This document shows, one piece after another, positions 24,146 through 34,133 of a DNA stretch of 64,000 nt; the first letter of the stretch is position 1; the number at the start of each line of letters is the position of its first letter. The DNA is taken from positions 1 through 64,000 of the forward strand of contig CAYWLS010000022.1 of assembly GCA_964458605.1 (NCBI GenBank). Reading direction: 5' to 3'. This DNA comes from JBBSNV01 sp964458605 (GTDB lineage Bacteria; Pseudomonadota; Alphaproteobacteria; Reyranellales; JAQSWP01). A model generated the notes under the pieces. It made no database searches and was not told the DNA's origin. It was given only the letters and a program-made list of their open reading frames with translations. Position numbers and translations under genes: made by a program.

Positions 24146-26527
24146 ATGACCTCTACCGGCATCGGTGCCCGCGTTCCCCGCAAGGAGGACCAGCGGTTTC
24201 TCACCGGCAACGGCCACTACACCGACGACATGGTGCGCGGCCGCCAGACCTACGCCTATTTCCTGCGCTCGCCGCATGCCCATGCCCGGATCAGGAGCAT
24301 CGACGTCGCCGCGGCGAAAGCGGCGCCCGGCGTGCTGGCCGTGTTCACCGGCAAGGATATCGCCGACGCCAAGGTCGGCAGCCTGATCTGCGGCTGGGTG
24401 GTCAAGGACAAGCACGGCCAGCCGCACAAGGCGCCGGCGCATCCGGCGCTGGCGCTCGACACGGTGCGCCATGTCGGCGATCAGGTGGCCATGGTGGTGG
24501 CCGAGACGCTGGCGCAGGCCAAGGATGCAGCCGAACAGATCGTGGTCGACTACGAGGTGCTGCCCTCGGTAGTCAATCCGGCCAAGGCGCTCGACAAGGG
24601 CGCGCCGCAGGTGCATGCCGATGTCGAGGGCAACCTCTGCTACGACTGGGAGCTGGGCGACAAGGCGGCGGTCGATGCCGCTTTCGCCAAGGCAGCCCAT
24701 GTCGCCAAGATCGACCTGATCAACAACCGGCTGATCCCCAACGCCATGGAGCCGCGCGCCGCGGCGGCGGAATACGACAAGGGCACCGGCCAATACACCT
24801 TGTGGACCACCTCGCAGAATCCGCATGTCACCCGGCTGGTGCTGTCGGCCTTCGTGCTGGGCATCCCCGAACACAAGCTGCGTGTCGTCGCGCCCGACGT
24901 GGGCGGCGGCTTCGGTTCGAAGATCTTCATCTACGCCGAAGAGACCCTGCTGACCTGGGCCAGCTCGCGGGTCGGCCGGCCGATCAAGTGGGTGGCCGAG
25001 CGCAGCGAATCGTTCCTGACCGATGCGCATGGGCGCGACCACGTCACCCATGCCGAACTGGCGATGGACAAGGACGGCAAGTTCCTGGCGCTCAAGGTCG
25101 ATACCATAGCCAATATGGGCGCCTATCTGTCGACCTTCGCCACCGCGGTGCCGACCTATCTCTACGGCACCTTGCTGGCAGGGCAGTACACCACGCCGGC
25201 CATCCATGTGAACGTACGCTCGGTGTTCACCAACACCGCGCCGGTCGACGCCTATCGCGGTGCCGGCCGCCCGGAAGCCACCTTCGTGGTCGAACGCATC
25301 GTCGACGAAGCAGCGCGGGTCATGAAGATGGATCCGGTGGAGATCCGCAAGCGCAACTTCGTGCCGCCCGATGCCTTCCCGTACCAGACGCCGGTTGCGC
25401 TGACCTATGACTCCGGCAACTACGTGCCGATCATCGACGAGGCCTGCCGGATCGCCGACTATGCCGGGTTCGAGAAGCGCCGCGCCGAAGCCAAGGCGCG
25501 CGGCAAGATCCGCGGCATCGGCATCTCGGCCTATATCGAGGCCTGCGGACTGGCGCCGTCGGCGGTGGTCGGCTCGCTGGGCGCGGGCGTCGGCCAATGG
25601 GAATCGGCGCAGATCCGATTCAATCCGACCGGCAACGTGCAGATCTACACCGGCTCGCACAGCCACGGCCAGGGTCACGAGACCACCTTCGCCCAGATCG
25701 TGTCGGACAAGCTGGGCGTGCCGCTCGACCAGATCGAGATCGTCCACGGCGACACCGCCTCGGTACCGTTCGGCATGGGCACTTATGGCAGCCGCTCGCT
25801 GGCGGTGGGCGGCTCGGCCATCATGAAGGCGGCCGACAAGATCATCGCCAAGGGCAAGAAGATCGCCGCCCATCTGCTGGAAGCGTCGGCCGCTGATATC
25901 GAGTTCAAGGACGGGGTGTTCTCCGTCGCCGGCACCGACAAGCAGGTGCCGCTGGGCGGGGTGGTGTTCTCGGCCTACGTGCCGCACAACTATCCGCTCA
26001 ACGAGCTCGAGCCGGGCATGGACGAGAACGCCTTCTACGATCCGTCCAACTTCACCTATCCCGCCGGCGTGCATGTCTGCGAGCTGGAGATCGATCCCGA
26101 CACCGGCACCACCGAGATCGTCAACTTCACGGCGGTCGACGATTTCGGCAACATCGTCAACCCGATGATCGTCGAAGGCCAGGTCCAGGGCGGCATCGCC
26201 CAGGGCGTCGGCCAGGCGCTGCTGGAGGGCGCGGTCTACAACCAGGACGGCCAGCTCGTGTCGGGCTCGTACATGGACTATTCCATGCCGCGCGCCCACG
26301 ACCTGCCCAGCTTCAAGCTGGGCTACAAGCACACGCCCTGTCCGCACAACCCGCTGGGCGTGAAGGGCTGCGGCGAGGCCGGCGCCATCGCCGCCCCGGC
26401 GGCGGTGATCAACGCCGTCATGAACGCGCTGACGCCGCTGGGCGTGCGCAACATCGACATGCCGGCGACGCCGCAGAAGGTGTGGTCGGCGATCCAGAAC
26501 GCTGCGATGAAACAGGCCGCGGAATAG
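24146..26527 (+). CDS. coxL: Form II CO dehydrogenase-like molybdenum hydroxylase large subunit
   Basis: The 793-aa molybdopterin-binding subunit starts 2 bp after coxS. The active-site loop reads AYRGAGR at residues 369-375, which is the form II signature, not AYXCSFR of form I CoxL with its Cu-binding cysteine. The catalytic glutamate near the Mo centre is Glu744 in GVKGCGEAGAI. GGGFGSK (about 252-258) and GQGHETTF (about 510-517) are cofactor-binding loops. Form II proteins have been tied to CO oxidation in some rhizobia, but many may oxidise other small aldehydes or N-heterocycles. The cofactor is expected to be Mo-MCD, given the MobA-like cytidylyltransferase domain in the maturation operon. 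Confidence 0.94.
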   Translation: MTSTGIGARVPRKEDQRFLTGNGHYTDDMVRGRQTYAYFLRSPHAHARIRSIDVAAAKAAPGVLAVFTGKDIADAKVGSLICGWVVKDKHGQPHKAPAHPALALDTVRHVGDQVAMVVAETLAQAKDAAEQIVVDYEVLPSVVNPAKALDKGAPQVHADVEGNLCYDWELGDKAAVDAAFAKAAHVAKIDLINNRLIPNAMEPRAAAAEYDKGTGQYTLWTTSQNPHVTRLVLSAFVLGIPEHKLRVVAPDVGGGFGSKIFIYAEETLLTWASSRVGRPIKWVAERSESFLTDAHGRDHVTHAELAMDKDGKFLALKVDTIANMGAYLSTFATAVPTYLYGTLLAGQYTTPAIHVNVRSVFTNTAPVDAYRGAGRPEATFVVERIVDEAARVMKMDPVEIRKRNFVPPDAFPYQTPVALTYDSGNYVPIIDEACRIADYAGFEKRRAEAKARGKIRGIGISAYIEACGLAPSAVVGSLGAGVGQWESAQIRFNPTGNVQIYTGSHSHGQGHETTFAQIVSDKLGVPLDQIEIVHGDTASVPFGMGTYGSRSLAVGGSAIMKAADKIIAKGKKIAAHLLEASAADIEFKDGVFSVAGTDKQVPLGGVVFSAYVPHNYPLNELEPGMDENAFYDPSNFTYPAGVHVCELEIDPDTGTTEIVNFTAVDDFGNIVNPMIVEGQVQGGIAQGVGQALLEGAVYNQDGQLVSGSYMDYSMPRAHDLPSFKLGYKHTPCPHNPLGVKGCGEAGAIAAPAAVINAVMNALTPLGVRNIDMPATPQKVWSAIQNAAMKQAAE

Positions 26528-26537
26528 GGAGGCCACG

Positions 26538-27332
26538 ATGTACAATTTCGACTACCACAAGCCCAAGTCCCTGGCCGATGCCGTGGCGGCGCTGAAGAAG
26601 GCGCCGGACGGCAAGCTGATCGCCGGCGGCCAGACCCTGATCCCGACCCTGAAGCAGCGCCTGGCCCAGCCCTCCGACCTGATCGACCTGTCGGGTGTCG
26701 CCGAACTGCGCGGCATCAAGGTCGAGGGCAAGACCGTGACCATCGGCGCCATGACCAAGCATGGCGAGGTGGCGGGCTCGGCCGAGGTGGCCAGGGCTAT
26801 CCCGGCGCTGCACGAGATGGCCAAGCTGATCGGCGATCCCCAGGTGCGCAACATGGGTACGTTGGGCGGCTCGATCGCCAATGCCGACCCCGCGGCCGAC
26901 TACCCCGCCGCCATCGTCGCGCTGAACGCTACCGTCAAGACCAACGAGCGCAGCATCGCCGCCGACGATTTCTTCCAGGGCATCTTCACCACCGCCCTGA
27001 AGGACGGCGAGGTGATCGTCTCGGTCAGCTTCCCGGTGCCGGACAAGGCGGCCTACCAGAAGTTCCGCCACCCGGCCTCGCGCTTCGCCCTGGTCGGCGT
27101 GTTCGTCGCCAAGACCGGCAACGAGGTGCGGGTCGCGGTCACCGGCGCCGGCCCCAGCGTGTTCAGGGTCAAGGCGATGGAAGAGGCGCTGGCCAGGAAC
27201 TGGTCGCCCGATGCGGTGGCCAATGTGAAGGTGTCGGCCAGCGGCCTGAACTCGGATATCCATGGCAGCGCCGACTATCGCGCCCATCTGGTGACGGTGA
27301 TGGCCAAGCGCGCCGTGGCCGACGCCAAGTAG
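26538..27332 (+). CDS. coxM: CO dehydrogenase-type medium (FAD) subunit
   Basis: The 264-aa flavoprotein subunit has both FAD-pyrophosphate motifs, AGGQT at residues 29-33 and TLGGS at 108-112 with the following NADPAADYPAA. It transfers electrons from the CoxS clusters to the acceptor, in CO-oxidisers the quinone pool. It starts 10 bp after coxL. The S-L-M gene order is that of form II loci, whereas form I operons run M-S-L. A terminator hairpin directly follows. Confidence 0.94.
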   Translation: MYNFDYHKPKSLADAVAALKKAPDGKLIAGGQTLIPTLKQRLAQPSDLIDLSGVAELRGIKVEGKTVTIGAMTKHGEVAGSAEVARAIPALHEMAKLIGDPQVRNMGTLGGSIANADPAADYPAAIVALNATVKTNERSIAADDFFQGIFTTALKDGEVIVSVSFPVPDKAAYQKFRHPASRFALVGVFVAKTGNEVRVAVTGAGPSVFRVKAMEEALARNWSPDAVANVKVSASGLNSDIHGSADYRAHLVTVMAKRAVADAK

Positions 27333-27353
27333 CGGGGTTCCCACCGGAATCGG

Positions 27354-27381
27354 AAAGGGAGGCCACGCGCCTCCCTTTTTC
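27354..27381 (+). terminator. Rho-independent terminator after coxM
   Basis: AAAGGGAGG (27354-27362) pairs perfectly with CCTCCCTTT (27370-27378) around a 7-nt loop and runs into a T-tract. It lies 22 bp beyond the coxM stop, so it should end the structural coxGSLM transcript before the 168-aa gene. Confidence 0.85.
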
Positions 27382-27402
27382 GTTGGCGGTCGAGAAAGAG
27401 AG

Positions 27403-27909
27403 ATGTTCGACAGGATCAGGAATTGGCTGGCCAGCAGGGATGGCGCGCCGGTGGCGCCGGACGGCTATCGCCGGCTGGCGTTTCCGGGCGGCACGGTCGA
27501 GCTGCCGGCCAACTGGCTCGTGACCGATCGAAGCGGCGAGGGCCGGCTGATCGCCCGCTCGCCCGACCGGGAAATCCAGATCGTGCTTTCCGTGATGTAT
27601 TTCCAGCCGGGCAGCCTGGAAGGCGACATCGAGCGTTTTGCCGGTCTGGCCAGCCGGCGGGTGGAGGAAGAGGCGACGCGGGGCAAGGACAGCGTCGCCA
27701 CCAGGCCGGACGTGCTGGTGCAGGACGGCGACACGCTGGTGGCGCAATACGAGGGGCGGGAAGGCACCCGGCGCCAGTTCGCCTGCCGGATGGCGATGCG
27801 CCGCGGCATCGTCGCCATCGCCTATGTCGAGGCGATGCGCGAGGACCAGCCCTGGCTCGCCGACGTGTCGAGCGTGGTGTTCGACAGCCTGTCCCTGACC
27901 GGTCCGTGA
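27403..27909 (+). CDS. Hypothetical protein (168 aa)
   Basis: The 168-aa soluble protein has no signal peptide or membrane segment. Two halves are visible. Residues 22-75 are a beta-rich segment (FPGGTVELPANWLV and IQIVLSVMYFQPG), resembling the start of DcrB/PsbP-like domains. A charged helical region is followed by a second beta-rich half ending FDSLSLTG. I do not recognise a definite family. It starts right after the coxM terminator and converges with a small membrane-protein gene. A link to CO dehydrogenase is only positional. Confidence 0.65.
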   Translation: MFDRIRNWLASRDGAPVAPDGYRRLAFPGGTVELPANWLVTDRSGEGRLIARSPDREIQIVLSVMYFQPGSLEGDIERFAGLASRRVEEEATRGKDSVATRPDVLVQDGDTLVAQYEGREGTRRQFACRMAMRRGIVAIAYVEAMREDQPWLADVSSVVFDSLSLTGP

Positions 27910-27936
27910 CGGGCGATGGCCTGCCGGATCGGCGAT

Positions 27937-28395
27937 CTATCGGGGAGGCTTGGATGGCAGCAGCGCGATGAAGGCGATCAGGAACAAGACCGCGCCGACG
28001 GCGTGGCCGGCTTCCCATTGGTTGCGATAGGCGGTCCAGTCGGCCGGCAGGGTTGCGGCCGTCCAGCCGCTCAGCGCCGCGTTCATCGGCGCCACCGCGG
28101 CGGTCCACACCGCCAGCGCCACGGTGGCGGCGATGGCGGCAACCAGGGCATGGCGCGCCGCGGTGTCGCCGTGACGTCGCAGCATCAGCCATAGCAGCCA
28201 GCAGGCGACGATGGCCGCGACTTCCAGCACGGCGCCGACCGTGCCGAAGCCGATATAGAGGTTGTGCTGCACGTCGAGCCACTGCCCGCCGTTCAGCCGC
28301 AACTTGCCCGGTATCTCCAACACATGCGCGAACAGCAGCCCCAGGGTCAGGGCGACGAAGGTCAGGCTGAAGGATTTCAGCGCGTGTATCGACAT
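27937..28395 (-). CDS. Small membrane protein, DUF1772-like
   Basis: The 152-aa protein has four hydrophobic helices (about 6-26, 46-72, 82-102 and 130-148). The block MNAALSGWTAATLPADWTAYRNQWEAGH resembles the periplasmic/active region of DUF1772 (anthrone-oxygenase-like) proteins, but I assign the family with caution. No cofactor can be inferred. It is 80 bp downstream of the GST gene on the same strand and may be co-transcribed. Confidence 0.65.
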   Translation of the reverse strand: MSIHALKSFSLTFVALTLGLLFAHVLEIPGKLRLNGGQWLDVQHNLYIGFGTVGAVLEVAAIVACWLLWLMLRRHGDTAARHALVAAIAATVALAVWTAAVAPMNAALSGWTAATLPADWTAYRNQWEAGHAVGAVLFLIAFIALLPSKPPR

Positions 28396-28475
28396 GATCC
28401 GTCTCCGGCCAGTCCAGATAACGGATCAACGCATGGCAGGCGAATGGGGTTGCCGTGCGGGATCGGCGCCCGGTA

Positions 28476-29087
28476 TCACGCCTTGGCGCTGGGCCGGGCC
28501 GATACCGCGGCGTGCCAGCGCGCCAGGTTCTTGTGCTTGTCGGGATCGATCTTCAGCCGGATGACGCGGGCGAAATCGAAGCCGCACAGCGCGGTGATGT
28601 CGGCGATCGAGAAATTGTCGCCGGCGGCGAATTTCTTGCCCTCGAGCTGGCTGTCGAACCAGTCCATCATCTTGGCGGCCTCGCGGCCCTGCTGCTCGCC
28701 CCAGGCCGGCACCTGCTCGATGCGGTCGGCGAAGAAGGCGTTGCTGTGGCGGAAGGCGTTGTAGATCGGCGCGCAGACGTTCAGCTCCAGCCGCCGGTTC
28801 CACATCTCGACCAGCGCCTTTTCCTTGGGCGTGCTGCCGAACAGCGGCGGGTTGGGCTGGGTCTCCTCGAAATAGCGGCAGATCGCGACGGTCTCGGCGA
28901 TGATGGTGCCGTCGTCCAGCTCCAGGATCGGCACGCCCGACAGCGGGTTGAGCTTCTGGTACTCGGGCTGGCGGTTCTGCTTGCCGGCGATGTCGACCTG
29001 CTCGGTCGGGACGTCGATGCCTTTTTCGGCAAGGAAGATGCGGACGCGCCGCGGATTGGGCGCGGTCTTGCTGTCGTACAATTTCAT
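28476..29087 (-). CDS. Glutathione S-transferase family protein
   Basis: The 203-aa GST has an N-terminal thioredoxin-like domain (1-78) and an all-alpha C-terminal domain (about 88-200). The glutathione-binding cis-Pro and Glu-Thr lie in SGVPILELDDGTIIAETVAI. The N-terminal segment YDSKTAPNPRRVRIFLAEK places Ser/Thr near the catalytic position. It conjugates or reduces unknown substrates. ATG 29087 has a strong AGGGGA ribosome-binding site, and an upstream in-frame extension overlapping the divergent coxD promoter region was rejected. Confidence 0.9.
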   Translation of the reverse strand: MKLYDSKTAPNPRRVRIFLAEKGIDVPTEQVDIAGKQNRQPEYQKLNPLSGVPILELDDGTIIAETVAICRYFEETQPNPPLFGSTPKEKALVEMWNRRLELNVCAPIYNAFRHSNAFFADRIEQVPAWGEQQGREAAKMMDWFDSQLEGKKFAAGDNFSIADITALCGFDFARVIRLKIDPDKHKNLARWHAAVSARPSAKA

Positions 29088-29251
29088 GGCGATCCCCTGA
29101 CCCTGTGGCGTTGCCTCCATGCCATTATCGGCGGGCTGCGCTGCCGTGCAAGGCGGTAGGCTGGCCTGGAGCGCTGCGCTACACTTGATCGTCGTTTTCG
29201 CCCTGCAAAAGCCGGCATCCGGCCGGCCGATTTCGAGTGGATTTTTCGCCC

Positions 29252-30169
<918 letters not shown>

Positions 30170-30170
30170 G

Positions 30171-31412
30171 ATGAACCTGCTCGACGCCCAGCAGGTCGAA
30201 GGCCGCCTGGCCGACAATATCGCGCATTTCGCGCGCACTCTGCGCCGCGTCGGCCTGCCGATCGGGCCGGGCCGGGTGATCGAGGCGTTGCGCGCGGTCG
30301 AGGCGGCCGGCGTGCGTCGGCGCGACGATTTCTACTGGACCCTGCATGCGGTGTTCGTCAACCGGCGCGACCAGCGCGAGCTGTTCGACCAGGCGTTCCA
30401 CGTGTTCTGGCGCAACCCGCGGCTGCTGGAGAAGATGCTGTCGATGCTGCTGCCGTCGGCCGGCGAGGAGTTCGAGCCCGAGAAACGCAAGGAGATGAAT
30501 CGCCGCCTGGCCGAGGCGCTGCAGCCGGGCAACGACAGGCACGGCAAGGGCGAGAGCCAGGAGCCGCCGGAAATCGAGATCGAGGCGACCCTGACCTTCT
30601 CCGACCGCGAGCTGTTGCAAAAGCGCGACTTCGAGCAGATGTCGCAGGCCGAGGCGGCGGAGGCGATGCGCGCCATCGACCGCATGCGCCTGTCGGTCGA
30701 GCAGATCCCGACAAGACGCTACAGGGCCGACCGCCAGGGACGGCGCATCGACATGCGCGCCAGCCTGCGCCGGGCGCTGCGCAATCCCGGCCTGATCGAG
30801 CTGCAGCGCCGCGCCGTGCGCCGCCGCCCGCCGCCGCTGGTGGTGCTGTGCGACATCTCCGGCTCGATGAGCCGCTACACGCGGATGTTCCTGCATTTCA
30901 TGCACGCGCTGGCCAACGATCGCGACCGGGTGCATTGCTTCCTGTTCGGCACCAGGCTCAGCAACGTCACCCGCCAGTTGCGCAATCGCGACGTCGACGT
31001 GGCGCTGGAACGGACCGCCGAGCTGGTCGAGGACTGGTCTGGCGGCACGCGCATCGGCGCCTGCCTGCACGAGTTCAACCGGTTGTGGGCGCGGCGGGTG
31101 CTGGGGCAGGGCGCGGTGGTGCTGATGATCACCGACGGGCTGGATCGCGAGGGCGCCGAGGGCATCGCCCAGGAAATGGAGCGGCTGCACAAATCCTGCA
31201 GCCGGCTGATCTGGCTCAATCCGCTCTTGCGCTACACCGGCTTTGCGCCCAAATCGCAAGGCATCAAGGCGATTCTGCCCCATGTCGACGAGTTTCGGCC
31301 GGTGCATAATTTGGAAAGTCTGACCGAGTTGGCCCAATCCTTGTCCCGTCCGACCGGACTGGCGCATCGCGACACGCAGCGCTGGCAGGCCGGGTTGAAG
31401 GAGGTTGCATGA
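30171..31412 (+). CDS. coxE: VWA-domain protein (CoxE)
   Basis: The 413-aa protein has an N-terminal helical region (1-170), an Arg-rich linker, and a C-terminal von Willebrand A domain (about 220-395). The MIDAS motif DISGS is at Asp228-Ser230-Ser232. MoxR-VWA pairs work together as metal-centre chaperones, and CoxD-CoxE is the classic case. It starts 1 bp after the coxD stop and its stop overlaps the next start (ATGA, 31409-31412). Confidence 0.92.
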   Translation: MNLLDAQQVEGRLADNIAHFARTLRRVGLPIGPGRVIEALRAVEAAGVRRRDDFYWTLHAVFVNRRDQRELFDQAFHVFWRNPRLLEKMLSMLLPSAGEEFEPEKRKEMNRRLAEALQPGNDRHGKGESQEPPEIEIEATLTFSDRELLQKRDFEQMSQAEAAEAMRAIDRMRLSVEQIPTRRYRADRQGRRIDMRASLRRALRNPGLIELQRRAVRRRPPPLVVLCDISGSMSRYTRMFLHFMHALANDRDRVHCFLFGTRLSNVTRQLRNRDVDVALERTAELVEDWSGGTRIGACLHEFNRLWARRVLGQGAVVLMITDGLDREGAEGIAQEMERLHKSCSRLIWLNPLLRYTGFAPKSQGIKAILPHVDEFRPVHNLESLTELAQSLSRPTGLAHRDTQRWQAGLKEVA

Positions 31413-31744
31413 GCACCATGGAAACCACGATGGAAACGGATGTCCTGACCAAGGCCGCCGAATGGAAGGCCGCCGGTCGCGACGTGGCGCTGGCCACGGT
31501 GGTCTTGACTTGGGGCTCCTCGCCGCGTCCGGTGGGCAGCCAGATGGCAGTGAGCGACAGCGGCACCATGGTCGGCTCCGTGTCCGGCGGCTGCATCGAA
31601 GGCGCCGTGGTCAAGGAGGCGCTGGATGCCATGAAGGACGGCAAGCCGCGCCTGCTGGATTTCGGCGTCACCGACGAGCAGGCCTGGGATGTCGGCCTGG
31701 CCTGCGGCGGCAAGGTGCAGGTGTTCGTCGAGAAGGTGGCCTGA
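31409..31744 (+). CDS. XdhC/CoxI N-terminal-domain protein
   Basis: The 111-aa protein is essentially one XdhC_CoxI domain, with the signature TVVLTWGSSPRPVGSQMAV and SVSGGCIEGAVV (Cys near residue 63). XdhC proteins bind molybdenum cofactor, help its sulfuration and insert it into molybdenum hydroxylases. Here the N-terminal domain is encoded separately from the Rossmann part, whose gene begins at the last base of this stop (TGATG). The split form corresponds to CoxF/CoxI arrangements. Confidence 0.88.
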   Translation: MSTMETTMETDVLTKAAEWKAAGRDVALATVVLTWGSSPRPVGSQMAVSDSGTMVGSVSGGCIEGAVVKEALDAMKDGKPRLLDFGVTDEQAWDVGLACGGKVQVFVEKVA

Positions 31745-32499
31745 TGCGGCCCGCGATTCTCGCGGCGCTGCAGGAAGCGCGCGCCCGGCGTCAGCCGGCG
31801 GTGCTGGCGACGCGGCTGGGCGACGGCAAGCAGGCGCTGGTGTTCGCCGACAAGGCGATCGGCGAGCTGGCGCAGGACCAGGACGTGCTGAGCCATGCCC
31901 GCGTCGCGTTGGGCGGCGAGAAGAGCCGCACCACCGGCTCCAGCGGCGGTCCGGTGTTTCTGCATGCCTTCAGTCCGCCGCCCCGGCTGATCGTGGTCGG
32001 CGCGGTGCATATCGCCCAGGCGCTGGTGCCGATGGCCTCGATGGCCGGCTACGACATCACCGTGGTCGATCCACGCCGGGCGTTCTCTTCGGACGAGCGT
32101 TTTCCCGGCGTGACCGTGTCGCGCGACTGGCCGGACGAGGCGCTGGCGGCGCTGAAGCCGGACTCCGGCACCGCCGTGGTCACCCTGACGCACGATCCCA
32201 AGCTGGACGATCCGGCGCTGGAAGCGGCGCTGAAGTCGGACTGCTTCTATATCGGCGCGCTGGGTAGTCGCAAGACGGCGGAGAAGCGGCTGGCGCGGCT
32301 GACCGCGCTGGGCTTCGGCGCGACCGATTTCGCGCGCATCCATGGGCCGGTGGGCCTGTCGATCGGCGCGCTGTCGCCGGCCGAGATCGCCATCTCGATC
32401 CTGGCGCAGATCACCCAGGTGCGCCGGCAGGATTTCAACCGCGACGGCACACGGGCGGCGGCGGATGAAGCCCGCGCAAACCCGGAGCGGGCGGCATGA
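31744..32499 (+). CDS. XdhC/CoxI Rossmann-domain protein
   Basis: The 251-aa protein has a degenerate N-terminal XdhC-like region (1-75) and a C-terminal XdhC Rossmann domain with RLIVVGAVHIAQAL (about 81-94), AVVTLTHDPKLDDPAL, and FYIGALGSRKTAEKR. The GxGxxA-like loop reads VGAVHIA, an altered dinucleotide motif. With the preceding small protein it should act on molybdenum cofactor before insertion into CoxL. Its stop overlaps the next start (ATGA, 32496-32499). Confidence 0.88.
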   Translation: MRPAILAALQEARARRQPAVLATRLGDGKQALVFADKAIGELAQDQDVLSHARVALGGEKSRTTGSSGGPVFLHAFSPPPRLIVVGAVHIAQALVPMASMAGYDITVVDPRRAFSSDERFPGVTVSRDWPDEALAALKPDSGTAVVTLTHDPKLDDPALEAALKSDCFYIGALGSRKTAEKRLARLTALGFGATDFARIHGPVGLSIGALSPAEIAISILAQITQVRRQDFNRDGTRAAADEARANPERAA

Positions 32500-34133
32500 T
32501 CTTCGGCGACACCCCGGTGGAGCAGGCGGAAGGGGCGATCCTGGCCCATTCCCATCGCCTGCCCGGCCGCAACTTCGCCAAGGGAAGGCGGCTGTCGTTC
32601 GACGACCTTGCCGTCTTGCGCCAGGCCGGCGTGACCTCGGTGATCGCGGCGCGGCTGGAGGCGGGCGACATGCACGAGGACGAGGCGGCGCGCGCCGTGG
32701 CTGCGGCCTTGTGCGGACCGGGCCTGACCGCGGCCGAACCGTTCACCGGCCGGGTCAATCTGTTTGCCGGGCAGGCCGGCGTGGTGGTGGTCGACGGCGG
32801 GCGCATCGAGCGCATCAACCGGGTGCACGAATCCATCACCGTGGCGACCCTGGCGCGCCATGCCCCGGCCGAGCCGCGCCAGATGGTGGCGACCATCAAG
32901 ATCATTCCCTTCGCCGCGCCGCGCGGCGCGGTCGAGGAGTGCATCGCCATCGCCGGCAACGAACCGGCCCTGCATCTGGCGGCTTTCGCGCCCAAGCGCA
33001 TCGGCCTGATCCAGACCGCGGTGGCCGGCACCAAGGTCTCGATGCTGGACAAGACCCGCGAAGTGACCCGCGGTCGCGTCGCCGGGCTGGGGGCGACCCT
33101 GGTCGGCGAGCGCCGCGCGGCGCATCGCGACGCCGAGCTGGCGGCCGAGATCGAGGACTTCAAGCGCGAGGGCCTGGACATCCTGCTGATCGCCGGCGCC
33201 TCGGCCATCGTCGATCGCCGCGACGTGATCCCGGCGGCGATCGAGCGGGCCGGCGGCACGGTCGATCATTTCGGCCTGCCGGTCGATCCCGGCAACCTGA
33301 TGCTGCTGGGCCATATCGACGGCATGCAGGTGCTGGGCCTGCCCGGCTGTGCCCGGTCGCCGAAATTCAACGGCTTCGACCAGGTGCTGCAGCGCCTGGC
33401 GGCCGATCTGCCGGTCGGCCGCGACGACATCGCGGCGATGGGCGTGGGCGGGCTGCTGGCCGAGATCGTGTCGCGGCCGCAGCCGCGCGACGAGCCCAAG
33501 GCGATGGACACCGTACCCAAGGCGCCGCGGGTCGCCGCCGTGGTGCTGGCGGCCGGGCGCTCGACCCGGATGGGCGAGCGCAACAAGCTGCTGGTCGATG
33601 TCGATGGGCTGCCGATGCTGGCGCGCAGCCTGCAGGCGGTGGCGCGGTCCCAGGCAGCCGAGATCGTGGTGGTGCTGGGCCACCAGGCCGACCAGGTGCG
33701 CAAAGTGGCCGAGCAGGCGCTGCCTGGACGGGCACTGCGCTTGGTCGAGAACCCCGACTATGCGCAAGGGCTCAGCACCTCGCTGCGCGCCGGCTTGCGC
33801 GCCGTGCCGGGCGATGCCGATGCCGTGCTGGTGGCGCTGGGCGACATGCCGGCCATCGCACCGGCCGAGATCGACAGGCTGATCGCCGCCTTCAACCCGG
33901 TCGAGCAGCGCGCCATCGTGGTGCCGACCTATAAGGGCAAGCGCGGCAACCCGATCCTGTGGGCGCGCCGCTTCATCCCCGACATGATGACGGCGGCCGG
34001 CGATGTCGGCGCCCGCCACCTGATCGGCGAGAATGCCGAGCTGGTGCGCGAGGTCGAGATGGCCGGCGAGGGCGTGCTGGTCGATCTCGACACGCCCGAG
34101 GCGCTGGCGGGTTTCGTCGGCAAGGCGACATGA
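32496..34133 (+). CDS. Fused molybdopterin-binding / MobA-like nucleotidyltransferase
   Basis: The 545-aa bifunctional protein has an N-terminal MoaB/MogA/MoeA-like molybdopterin-binding module in residues ~1-335 (LLIAGASAIVDRRDVIPAAIE, GCARSPKFNGFD). A NTP-transferase module follows in ~345-545 (VVLAAGRSTRMGERNKLL, then LVALGDMPAI), like MocA, which makes molybdopterin cytosine dinucleotide. CO dehydrogenases use the MCD form, so this protein probably activates and cytidylates the cofactor for CoxL. Overlaps with both neighbours (ATGA at each end) indicate translational coupling. Confidence 0.9.
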   Translation: MIFGDTPVEQAEGAILAHSHRLPGRNFAKGRRLSFDDLAVLRQAGVTSVIAARLEAGDMHEDEAARAVAAALCGPGLTAAEPFTGRVNLFAGQAGVVVVDGGRIERINRVHESITVATLARHAPAEPRQMVATIKIIPFAAPRGAVEECIAIAGNEPALHLAAFAPKRIGLIQTAVAGTKVSMLDKTREVTRGRVAGLGATLVGERRAAHRDAELAAEIEDFKREGLDILLIAGASAIVDRRDVIPAAIERAGGTVDHFGLPVDPGNLMLLGHIDGMQVLGLPGCARSPKFNGFDQVLQRLAADLPVGRDDIAAMGVGGLLAEIVSRPQPRDEPKAMDTVPKAPRVAAVVLAAGRSTRMGERNKLLVDVDGLPMLARSLQAVARSQAAEIVVVLGHQADQVRKVAEQALPGRALRLVENPDYAQGLSTSLRAGLRAVPGDADAVLVALGDMPAIAPAEIDRLIAAFNPVEQRAIVVPTYKGKRGNPILWARRFIPDMMTAAGDVGARHLIGENAELVREVEMAGEGVLVDLDTPEALAGFVGKAT

